Shown piece by piece: positions 1 through 5,395 of a stretch of 5,618 nt of DNA (its first letter is position 1; each line of letters opens with the position of its first letter). The DNA is from Gemmatimonadota bacterium (GTDB taxonomy: Bacteria; Gemmatimonadota; Gemmatimonadetes; Longimicrobiales; Gaopeijiaceae), in NCBI GenBank assembly GCA_018678395.1, contig JAHHMJ010000534.1:1-5618 (forward strand). The letters run 5' to 3'. The notes below the pieces were generated by a model. It searched no databases and was not told where the DNA came from. It saw only the letters and a program-made list of their open reading frames with translations. The position numbers were made by a program, and so were the translations under genes.

Positions 1-90
1 CACGCCGCGCGAGGAAGTCGAGCGGCGGCCGAGGCGAATCCGCCTGCTACCGACCGAGGGCGCGACGGTGCGATGGCCGGGAGAGGGCGG

Positions 91-127
91 CGGGCCGAGG
101 CCCGGGGCACGCTGAGCGCAAGCGCTC
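91..127 (-). terminator. Two GC-rich hairpins downstream of the vapB-vapC-SDR operon
   Basis: Two short perfect stem-loops lie just past the SDR stop codon in the direction of transcription. The first met (114-127) has stem GAGCGC/GCGCTC around a 2-base centre, and the second (91-104) has stem CGGGCC/GGCCCG, also with a 2-base centre; in practice each would form a 5-bp stem with a tetraloop. Neither is followed by a T-run on the minus strand, so this is not a classical intrinsic terminator. They may mark the operon end or a 3' stability structure. Such small GC palindromes also arise by chance at this base composition, so the call is weak. Confidence 0.25.
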
Positions 128-135
128 CCTGGCCC

Positions 136-810
136 TCAAACGTCCGCCGTCCCCAACCGATTGATGTCCTCCCCCTCCAGAATCCCCCGCTCGAACCCGT
201 CGGTCGCCAGGCGGATCATGGCCCGCCCGACGGTGACCGAGTCCGTCACCCGACTCGGGAAGAGCCGGCGCAGCAGCGGGTAGAGGGGTCCCACGATCCC
301 GTAGGCGACGGCGTAGAGCCGGGTCTTCGACCGCACGCCCTTCATCGGCTGGATGTAGCCCGGGCGCAGGTTGTAGACGGCCCGGAAGGGCATCGCCAGC
401 AGCGCGTTCTCGGTCTTGCCCTTCACCCGCGCCCACATCCAGCGGCCCTGCTCCGTGCTGTCGGTGCCCGCACCCGACACGTAGCAGAAGATCGACTCGG
501 GGTTCAGCCGCAGCAGCGACTCGGCCGCACCGAGGGTGAGGTCGCAGGTCATGCGGTGATAGTCCGCCTCGCTCATGCCCGCGGCCGATACACCGAGGCA
601 GAAGAAGCAGACGTCCACGTCGCGCAGCCGCTCTTCGACGGGGGCGTAGTCGAAGAAGTCGGTGTGCCGGATCTCGTCGAGCTTGGGATGGCTGCGCCCG
701 GTCGGGCTGCGGCCGAGGGCGCGCACCGAGGTCACGAGCGGGTTGTCGAGGCACTCCTGGAGCACGCCGGACCCGATCATGCCGGTGGCACCGAAGATCA
801 GGACGTTCAT
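136..810 (-). CDS. Atypical short-chain dehydrogenase / NAD(P)-binding epimerase-like protein
   Basis: A 224-residue cytoplasmic protein with a Rossmann fold, of the small NAD-dependent epimerase/dehydratase-like group related to TIP30/HTATIP2. The N-terminus has the dinucleotide-binding glycine motif GATGMIG at residues 7-13 after a beta strand (NVLIF), then ALGRSPTGR at 31-39, where cofactor phosphate is usually selected. FFCLGVS is at 69-75, YVSGAGTDS at 110-118, the K130 region (WARVKGKTE) at 126-134, and RPGYIQP at 149-155. S112 and K130 fit the SDR Ser and Lys, but the Tyr expected four residues before Lys is W126. A near-identical W-x-x-x-K stretch is, from memory, typical of this subgroup. 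No signal peptide or membrane anchor is evident. The start is firm: GGAGG lies 7 bases upstream, and the ATG overlaps the vapC stop as ATGA, so it is probably translationally coupled to vapC. The substrate cannot be told from sequence. Confidence 0.9.
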   Translation of the reverse strand: MNVLIFGATGMIGSGVLQECLDNPLVTSVRALGRSPTGRSHPKLDEIRHTDFFDYAPVEERLRDVDVCFFCLGVSAAGMSEADYHRMTCDLTLGAAESLLRLNPESIFCYVSGAGTDSTEQGRWMWARVKGKTENALLAMPFRAVYNLRPGYIQPMKGVRSKTRLYAVAYGIVGPLYPLLRRLFPSRVTDSVTVGRAMIRLATDGFERGILEGEDINRLGTADV

Positions 811-1196
811 CGCACGACCTCCAGATCCGTCCGGGTGAAGTCGTCGCCGACGAACAGCAGCGGCTCACCGGCCAGTGCCGCGACCGCATAGGTCAGGCAG
901 TCCCCGAAGTCGAGAGCTGCGGGATGCCTCCCCTTCCCGAATCGCCGGTACGCCTCGACCGCCTCGCGCCAATGGAGTTCCCCGAACGGCACCTCCTGAA
1001 TGCCCACTTCGTCGAGAAACCGCTCCAGGACTCCGCGGGCCGAGGGGCCGAGACGGGCCGTGAGCACGATCGCGGTCTCGGCGAGGGTCGGCGCGCCGAC
1101 CGCCGGACCCGGATCGTTCACCAGCCTCTCGAGCATCCGTTCATGGCCCTCTTCCCGGAAGAGGACGCAAAGAAGCGCCGAACTGTCGACGATCAC
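807..1196 (-). CDS. vapC: VapC-type PIN-domain ribonuclease toxin
   Basis: A 129-residue protein, the normal length for a VapC toxin: a PIN-domain, metal-dependent endoribonuclease that cleaves RNA (often tRNA or rRNA in characterised members) unless held by its VapB antitoxin. The acidic active-site residues are all visible: D4 in MIVDSSAL, E40 in APTLAETA, D99 in LDFGDCLTYA, and D119 in the GDDF motif near the end. The segment FGKGRHPAALDFGDC at 86-100 is very typical of the VapC28/VapC30-like branch; D96 stands where Asn is common. The start is a GTG whose last two bases overlap the vapB TGA (GTGA), with GGAGG 4 bases upstream inside vapB. No core residue is missing, so the toxin looks intact. 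Which RNA it cuts cannot be read from the sequence. Confidence 0.95.
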   Translation of the reverse strand: MIVDSSALLCVLFREEGHERMLERLVNDPGPAVGAPTLAETAIVLTARLGPSARGVLERFLDEVGIQEVPFGELHWREAVEAYRRFGKGRHPAALDFGDCLTYAVAALAGEPLLFVGDDFTRTDLEVVR

Positions 1197-1465
1197 ACGC
1201 CCTCCGAGCCGTAGCCGAGGATTGCTTCCCGCTCCGCCTTGTCCGGCGCCCGGCCGAGCTGGTCGTCGGGGATGCTGGACCAGACCTCGTCTTCGAGGAA
1301 GCGCTGCACCCGGCGCGCGCGAGCCCCTTCCCCGATGCGCATGCGCAGGCGGGCCCGGCGCTCCAGGAGAGCCACGCGCACGGCCTCGGTCTTGGACTCA
1401 CCCGTGGCCGCGACGACCTCGTCCACCAGGCGCTCGACTTCGACGTTCTTGATGTTGAGTGGCAT
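1193..1465 (-). CDS. vapB: VapB-type ribbon-helix-helix antitoxin
   Basis: A 90-residue antitoxin of the Rv0623-like VapB family (PSK_trans_fac type). The N-terminus MPLNIKNVEVERLVDEV followed by GESKTEAVRVALLER forms the ribbon-helix-helix DNA-binding dimerisation part (about residues 1-38). A basic linker rich in Arg follows, and the C-terminus (about 55-90, ending EREAILGYGSEGV) is the toxin-binding tail typical of the family. It should neutralise the VapC encoded directly downstream (GTGA overlap) and repress its own operon. I chose the ATG at 1465 because family members begin MALNIKN or similar. The longer reading from a GTG at 1489 adds eight residues (VELHHNST) that are just the translation of the operator repeat. 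No Shine-Dalgarno site precedes the ATG (TCCACC instead), which fits a leaderless message. Confidence 0.93.
   Translation of the reverse strand: MPLNIKNVEVERLVDEVVAATGESKTEAVRVALLERRARLRMRIGEGARARRVQRFLEDEVWSSIPDDQLGRAPDKAEREAILGYGSEGV
1201..1205 (-). promoter_or_regulatory. Ribosome binding site for vapC, internal to vapB
   Basis: GGAGG on the minus strand lies 4 bases before the GTG at 1196 and within the last codons of vapB. It supports the rare GTG start of vapC and gives it its own ribosome entry in addition to coupling through the GTGA overlap. Confidence 0.7.
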
Positions 1466-1490
1466 GGTGGAATTATGGTGTAATTCCACC
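1466..1490. promoter_or_regulatory. Perfect 10-5-10 inverted repeat: probable VapB/VapBC operator
   Basis: Arms GGTGGAATTA (1466-1475) and TAATTCCACC (1481-1490) are exact reverse complements separated by TGGTG. The repeat abuts the vapB start codon and covers the predicted -10 hexamer and the space up to the transcription start. Ribbon-helix-helix antitoxins of the VapB class bind such inverted repeats as dimers of dimers and repress their own operon; that this is the site is inferred from position and symmetry. It is an AT-richer island in a GC-rich background. An RNA hairpin is a less likely reading, since most of it lies upstream of the expected vapB start point. Confidence 0.75.
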
Positions 1491-1500
1491 CCTGCATCAA
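1472..1500 (-). promoter_or_regulatory. Predicted sigma70-type promoter of the vapB-vapC-SDR operon
   Basis: On the minus strand TTGATG (1500-1495; 4 of 6 with TTGACA) and CATAAT (1477-1472; 5 of 6 with TATAAT) are separated by exactly 17 bases. Only TCCACC lies between the -10 box and the vapB ATG at 1465, so transcription should begin at or within a base or two of the start codon. The inverted repeat overlaps the -10 and most of the spacer, an arrangement suited to repression by occlusion. Confidence 0.6.
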
Positions 1501-1557
1501 CGCCGAGGGAGGTCGGTCAGCGCCAAGAGCCCGTTAACGTCCGCCGCCTCCGAGGCA

Positions 1558-1570
1558 TCCGATGATCGGA
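1558..1570. promoter_or_regulatory. 13-base perfect palindrome upstream of the ferritin-like lipoprotein gene
   Basis: TCCGAT, a central G, then ATCGGA: a perfect inverted repeat with 6-base arms ending 49 bases before the ATG at 1620. It lies in the divergent spacer between vapB and the lipoprotein gene and could be a binding site for a dimeric regulator. No associated promoter hexamers are convincing close by, and a short palindrome can be chance. Confidence 0.3.
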
Positions 1571-1609
1571 CACGCAACGGTTGGACGCCCACCTCGTCGG
1601 GCCATGAAC

Positions 1610-1615
1610 AGGAGG
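1610..1615 (+). promoter_or_regulatory. Ribosome binding site of the DUF2202-type lipoprotein gene
   Basis: AGGAGG lies 4 bases before the ATG at 1620. A second in-frame ATG at 1629 would be 13 bases from it, too far, so the upstream ATG is favoured, although 4 bases is slightly short. Confidence 0.7.
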
Positions 1616-1619
1616 CCTC

Positions 1620-2126
1620 ATGTTCGGTATGCCGCTCCCTCGATCGACCCCGATTCTCGCCGCACTCGCCCTGCTGACGGCGACCGGCTGCGGAACCGAC
1701 TCCGCGCTCACGGTCCCGGATCCGGTCCCCGCCGATGAACTCGAGCAGATCCTGTCCACGGCGATACAGGACGAGTTCCACGCCGAGGCCGTCTATGCCG
1801 GTGTGATCGACGACTTCGGCTCCATCACCCCGTTCTCGAACATCATCCGAGCCGAGGTGCGTCACTCGGCGGCCATCGCGCGACTCTACGAGAATCGCGG
1901 CTGGAGCGTACCGCAGAGCGCGTGGACGCCCGCGACCGTCCCGCATTTCGGCACCGTGAGCGAGGCCTGCAGCGTGGGCGTCGAGGCCGAGATCGCCAAC
2001 ATCCAGGTATACGACGATCTTCTCGCCGGAGCGGATCTGCCTGCCGACGTGGTCCGTGTCTTCACCTCGAACCGGGCGGCGTCATTGAACAATCACCTCC
2101 CGGCCTTCGAGCGCTGCAGCGGGTAG
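1620..2126 (+). CDS. DUF2202-type ferritin-like lipoprotein
   Basis: A 168-residue exported protein. Residues 1-24 form a lipoprotein signal: basic R8, a hydrophobic stretch (ILAALALLTA), then ATGC with C24 as the likely lipidated residue. The -3 position is Ala rather than the usual Leu. A Pro/Asp linker (about 26-38) leads into a four-helix ferritin-like domain of DUF2202 type. Helix 1 has DEFHAEAVY (51-59), followed by IDDFGSITPFSNIIRAEVRH (63-82) with the E79-x-x-H82 pair. Helix 3 has VEAEIANIQVY with E122 and E124, and the last helix has SLNNHLPAF with H159. These are candidate di-metal ligands, though the fourth helix gives His without a clear Glu in the usual place. C117 and C166 could form a disulfide outside the cytoplasm. 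The metal-linked role is inferred from the fold; no enzyme activity is established for this family as far as I know. The gene stands alone, divergent from vapB and convergent with the propeller gene. Confidence 0.85.
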   Translation: MFGMPLPRSTPILAALALLTATGCGTDSALTVPDPVPADELEQILSTAIQDEFHAEAVYAGVIDDFGSITPFSNIIRAEVRHSAAIARLYENRGWSVPQSAWTPATVPHFGTVSEACSVGVEAEIANIQVYDDLLAGADLPADVVRVFTSNRAASLNNHLPAFERCSG

Positions 2127-2152
2127 GGGTTTGGGACCCCGACAGGCCCCGC
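2119..2152. terminator. Possible bidirectional terminator between convergent genes
   Basis: In the 39-base gap between two convergent stops there are nested inverted repeats: outer GCGGG (2119-2123) with CCCGC (2148-2152), and inner GGGGT (2126-2130) with ACCCC (2136-2140) around a 5-base loop. The outer arm and first inner base lie in the last codons of the lipoprotein gene. There is no T-run on either strand, so termination here is plausible from position rather than proven by sequence. Confidence 0.35.
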
Positions 2153-2165
2153 GCCACCATCGCCT

Positions 2166-4568
2166 TCAGCTGATCGGTGGCCGCACCCGCATGATGAACA
2201 GGCCTTCGCGCACGCTGGTGAAGATCACGAGCCCGTTGCCGAAGAACGGGTAGTTGCTCCACGCGCCACTCTGGGTCGCGCTGAAGCCCGGCCCGTCGTC
2301 GTTGTACGGCGCGCTGTCGAAGTGGGCGATCTCGACCGGGTTCTCACGGTCGCTGATGTCGATCACCCGCAGCCCGCTGCCGTAGTTCGACTGGTACATG
2401 TAGTCGCCGACGACGTAGAGGTTGTGGTCGGACGCAGGCACCGGGCCGAGGTACATGTTGGCCACGACCGGGTCGTCGAGGTCGGTGAGGTCCCAGACGA
2501 TGGTCCGTGTGCGCTCGACGTTGCCGGCGGTCTCGTCGCCCTCGTCGTTCATGTAGAAGTAGCGCTGCTCTTCGTCGAACCATCCCTGATGGGCGTAGGC
2601 CACGCTCGGGTAGCTCATGCGCGCTACCGTCGCCGTGTTCTCGGGGTCGGTCACGTCGGCGATGTTGATCTCGGACTCGTTCGAGCCGATGCACAGCCGG
2701 CGTCCCGCGTACTCCTCGTCCGGCCCTCGGTAGACCAGGCACTGCGCGTCGTGCGTGTAGCCGCGGCTACCCGGGCTGCCGGTGTCGTGATAGCAGCCGG
2801 CGAAGGTGGGGTCGAGCGGCTCGTTCGCGTCGACGATGTGCAGTCCCCCTCCGCACGTCTCGCCGCCGCTGTTGGCCCCCACGATGTAGAGGAAGCCGGT
2901 CTCGGGATCGGCGACCACGTTGTGGGCGCTCGCCATGTTCGTGTAGGTGTAATCCGGATCGAAGACCACGGGCTCGCCCGTCACGTCGCGCAGGCGCGTC
3001 AGGTCGAACACCTGCATGCCGTGCTGGCCGGCCCCGTCGGCGACGATGAAGGCGTGGGTGTCGATCACCTTGATGTCGCGCCATACCGAGGGTCGCGAGC
3101 CCTCCGTGCGCGGAAGGTTGCCGAGCACCCGGGGGGAGGCCGGGTCGGTCACGTCGACGAACGACGCGCCGTCGCGGCGCGCGACCAGCGCGTAGTTGCG
3201 CTCGGTCATGGGATCCGTCCAGCCCCAGACGTCGTTGACCCACACCCCGCGCTCCCCGCCCAGGTCGTCGACCTGGATGTGCGCGACCATCTCCATGTTC
3301 GTGCACGGGAACTCGGTCATGGCCCCGTCCTCGCAGAGCTGCCCGGTCTCGAGCTGCGAGCCGATGCGGAAGATCTCTCCCTCGAGGACGTCGTCGGCCT
3401 GCCATCCATCCGCGGCCCGCGACAGCACCATCGCGCGGCCCTCGCCGAAGTCGCGGGTCGGCATGCCGATCACCGCCCGCCCATCGGCCGCCGCCATGCT
3501 GTAGCCGAAGCCCAGCGGCCACGAGGCCCCGCTGGTGTCGTCGGGATCGACGCCCTCGGCGGCACTCCACGCGCCGGAAGCGTCGGCCACGAACCGGTAG
3601 ACCCGGCCGTTGCCCCCGCCCACTCCGGGGGCGCCCACCCACAGCTCGCCGTCGCTCTCCGCGAGAGAGAAGCCGAAGCCGGACCCGGGCGGATCGTCGG
3701 CGGGCCCCAGGGCCTCGGCGATCATCCAGCCGCCGCCGTCACCCTCGGCGATGCGGTAGGCCGCGGCCGCGCCCGGCGCGCCCACCACTCCGCCATCTCC
3801 CCTCAACAGGACCGACGTCCCGATGCCGGCCCGCTCGGGGAAGTCTCCGGACAGCACGACCGCCTGCGGTGTGCCCCACCCCTCGGCGGAGCGCTCGACC
3901 ACGTAGGCGCCACCGACCTGTCCGTTCGATGCGGGAGCCCCGACCAGCACGCGGTCCCCCAACCAGCTCAGCGCGGCCCCGAACATCGCCGCATCGCGCG
4001 GCGCCCGAATCGTGTGCTCCAGCGCCCAGCCGTCGCTGCCGCGCCGGAATGCGTAGACGACCCCTGCGCCTTCGACGGCGGGCGAGCCCACCAGCAGCCG
4101 GTCCCCGGAGAGCGCCAACGCCGAGCCGTACTCGCGGTGATCGGCGCTTCCGGAAGGCTCGAGTACGTCCTCCAGAATCCAGGCCGCCGATGCGTCGGAC
4201 CGGTTGAACACGTAAACGACCCCCGTCCCGTCGCGCTTCCGGGGCGCACCGACCACGAGCCGGTCACCCTCCAGCGCCAGCGCCCGACCGAAGTCGTCCA
4301 TGCGCGACGAATCCGGCGCGGCGAGCGTGCTCTGGGCCATCCACGACCCCGAGCCGTCGGGCGCGTACGTGTAGACGACCCCGGGCCCATACCAGTTGAC
4401 CGGCTGGCCGATCACGAGGGTCGATCCGGTCATGGCCGTGGCCCGGCCGAAGTTGGGCTCCTGCGCCGTAGCCGGAGCGCTCGAGGCGACCAGGGCGGCG
4501 AGGAACAGGGCGGCACCTGCGGGACGGGTGCGGCGCGACGCGGAGGCCGGGAGGGAGGAGCGCGGCAT
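2166..4568 (-). CDS. Exported choice-of-anchor B family protein with N-terminal FG-GAP repeats
   Basis: An 800-residue protein with a Sec-type signal peptide: basic RRTR at 12-15, hydrophobic 17-30, likely cleavage after ATA at 35. The mature N-terminal half (about 39-390) has seven FG-GAP_2-like repeats of the form FG-x-ALAL-x-GDRLVVGAP...GVVYVF...W, starting near 40, 93, 147, 196, 249, 298 and 354. The fifth is degenerate; seven matches one full beta-propeller. The C-terminal half (about 425-797) matches the choice-of-anchor B domain with LVIVD-like repeats: RRDGASFVDVTDP, WRDIKV, HGMQVFDLTRLR, SAHNVV, YTHDAQC, AHQGWF, DHNLYV, GLRVIDISD, GAWSNYPFF. All six cysteines of the mature chain (412, 422, 572, 592, 610, 626) lie in or just before this half, suggesting disulfides. 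The chain stops at FIMRVRPPIS with no visible C-terminal sorting tag, so it is probably secreted or periplasmic. An in-frame ATG at 4604 would add 12 residues before the signal; neither start has a clear Shine-Dalgarno. The function of this family is not known. Confidence 0.92.
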   Translation of the reverse strand: MPRSSLPASASRRTRPAGAALFLAALVASSAPATAQEPNFGRATAMTGSTLVIGQPVNWYGPGVVYTYAPDGSGSWMAQSTLAAPDSSRMDDFGRALALEGDRLVVGAPRKRDGTGVVYVFNRSDASAAWILEDVLEPSGSADHREYGSALALSGDRLLVGSPAVEGAGVVYAFRRGSDGWALEHTIRAPRDAAMFGAALSWLGDRVLVGAPASNGQVGGAYVVERSAEGWGTPQAVVLSGDFPERAGIGTSVLLRGDGGVVGAPGAAAAYRIAEGDGGGWMIAEALGPADDPPGSGFGFSLAESDGELWVGAPGVGGGNGRVYRFVADASGAWSAAEGVDPDDTSGASWPLGFGYSMAAADGRAVIGMPTRDFGEGRAMVLSRAADGWQADDVLEGEIFRIGSQLETGQLCEDGAMTEFPCTNMEMVAHIQVDDLGGERGVWVNDVWGWTDPMTERNYALVARRDGASFVDVTDPASPRVLGNLPRTEGSRPSVWRDIKVIDTHAFIVADGAGQHGMQVFDLTRLRDVTGEPVVFDPDYTYTNMASAHNVVADPETGFLYIVGANSGGETCGGGLHIVDANEPLDPTFAGCYHDTGSPGSRGYTHDAQCLVYRGPDEEYAGRRLCIGSNESEINIADVTDPENTATVARMSYPSVAYAHQGWFDEEQRYFYMNDEGDETAGNVERTRTIVWDLTDLDDPVVANMYLGPVPASDHNLYVVGDYMYQSNYGSGLRVIDISDRENPVEIAHFDSAPYNDDGPGFSATQSGAWSNYPFFGNGLVIFTSVREGLFIMRVRPPIS

Positions 4569-4723
4569 CGTTGCTCGGGTCGGAAGGGGAGAGCGGTGAC
4601 ACATCGGGTACGCTTCTGCCCCGAGTCAGGGTCCACGACCGGGGCCGACCGGGGGGTTTGACCTCGCACCCCCAGCCATCGCAGGATACGCTCCACCGAC
4701 CGACTCCTCGACGGGACACTTCC
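4569..4723. promoter_or_regulatory. Divergent intergenic region between the propeller and barrel genes
   Basis: 155 bases separate two divergent start codons, so both promoters should lie here. A 9-base direct repeat, CGACCGGGG, occurs at 4636-4644 and 4646-4654, a 10-base period, and is followed by TTGACC at 4658-4663, a fair -35 for the plus-strand gene. The nearest -10-like sequence (TACGCT, 4687-4692) is 23 bases on, too far for a normal sigma70 promoter, so no promoter is called with confidence. No clear Shine-Dalgarno precedes either start. Confidence 0.4.
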
Positions 4724-5395
4724 ATGAGACGCATCCCTCAGGCAATCGCCGTTCTCGTTCTGGCTCTGCTGCTCGCGCCCCAGCCCGCTCAAGCCCAGTT
4801 CGGCATCCGCGGCGGCATCAGCCTGACCGATCTGCTCGGCGACGACGTAGGAGAGACCGAGCAGCGCCGGGGGCTGAACCTGGGGGCCTTCGTGGATCTC
4901 TTCCGGGCGGGGCCCGTTCAGGTGGCGGCGGAGGTCTACTACCGGCAGAAGGGGGCCGACCTGGCCAGCCTGCAGGGCGACCTCGCCCAGGGCCAGGCTC
5001 CGCCCGACAACATCGAGTTCGGTCTGGATTACGTGGAGATCCCGCTCCTGCTGCGCTGGAACGTGGTGCAAGGGAGTCGCGCCCGCTTCTACGTGGCGGG
5101 GGGTCCGGCGTTCGCATGGCGGATCAACTGCGGCGTGACCGTCTCGACGGGAGCAGGCACCACGACGCCCTCCTGCGACGACCTCCTCCGCGACAACCTC
5201 CAGGAGACCCTCGAGGACTACGAGCGGGGCCTCGTCTTGTCGGGAGGCGTCGATCTTCTGGTGCGGCAGGGGCTCGGCGCGGTCAACCTGGATGTGCGCT
5301 ACACCCGTGGGCTGTCGCGCGTCACGGGCGATCTGGACTGGAAGAACGAGGCCCTGTCGGTGATGCTCGGGTGGACGTTCGCGCCGCGTTGGTGA
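4724..5395 (+). CDS. PorT-like outer-membrane beta-barrel protein
   Basis: A 223-residue protein of the OMP_b-brl_2 / PorT-like type. Residues 1-24 are a clear signal peptide (MRR, then AIAVLVLALLLAP, cleavage after AQA at 24). The mature protein shows the family's strand pattern: QFGIRGGISLTDL near 25-37, GLNLGAFVDLF at 50-60, VQVAAEVYYRQKGADL at 65-80, the very typical LDYVEIPLLLRWN at 101-113, RFYVAGGPAFAW at 121-132, LVLSGGVDLLV at 170-180, VNLDVRYTRGLSRV at 187-200, and a last strand ending in the aromatic W223, as expected for barrel insertion by BAM. C136 and C151 flank an extracellular-type loop and could be disulfide-bonded. The ATG at 4724 was chosen because it begins the signal peptide; the frame stays open upstream to 4571, but that stretch lacks signal-peptide character. 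No strong Shine-Dalgarno. Role (pore, receptor or structural) unknown. Confidence 0.9.
   Translation: MRRIPQAIAVLVLALLLAPQPAQAQFGIRGGISLTDLLGDDVGETEQRRGLNLGAFVDLFRAGPVQVAAEVYYRQKGADLASLQGDLAQGQAPPDNIEFGLDYVEIPLLLRWNVVQGSRARFYVAGGPAFAWRINCGVTVSTGAGTTTPSCDDLLRDNLQETLEDYERGLVLSGGVDLLVRQGLGAVNLDVRYTRGLSRVTGDLDWKNEALSVMLGWTFAPRW

Noticed and set aside
32..45. A small hairpin, AGGCG/CGCCT around AATC.
   Set aside because: A 5-bp GC-rich stem in very GC-rich DNA is expected by chance, and nothing around it gives a role.
2..115. An open plus-strand frame from the left edge to a TGA at 113-115 that could be the 3' end of a gene.
   Set aside because: It is only 37 codons of Arg/Pro/Gly-rich sequence, the GC content by codon position does not separate this frame from the others, and no domain is recognisable. 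It cannot be excluded, but it is not supported.
47..891. Long open frames on both strands overlapping the SDR gene (minus 47-889 and plus 73-891).
   Set aside because: Both are Arg/Pro/Gly-rich shadows in other frames; the minus frame at 136-810 carries the Rossmann motif, an RBS and the operon overlap.
1466..1489. A longer vapB starting at the GTG at 1489.
   Set aside because: The extra eight residues are a translation of the operator repeat, the family normally starts at the MPLNIKN-type motif, and the -10 box would then lie inside the gene.
4569..4604. A 12-residue N-terminal extension of the propeller protein from the ATG at 4604.
   Set aside because: It would put 12 extra residues before an already complete signal peptide (n-region RRTR plus hydrophobic core), and its ATG has no better ribosome site. 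The evidence between the two is slight.
2322..4661. A 779-codon open frame on the plus strand, antisense to the propeller gene.
   Set aside because: Its translation is rich in V, R, G, A, H and D with no recognisable domain, while the minus strand gives clear FG-GAP and choice-of-anchor B motifs plus a signal peptide. Long antisense open frames are expected opposite genes whose codons nearly all end in G or C.
4658..4692. TTGACC ... TACGCT as a promoter for the barrel gene.
   Set aside because: The spacer is 23 bases, well beyond the usual 16-18, and the -10 match is poor.
4571..4723. An upstream extension of the barrel gene to 4571.
   Set aside because: It would bury the signal peptide about 50 residues inside the protein and overlap the divergent promoter region.
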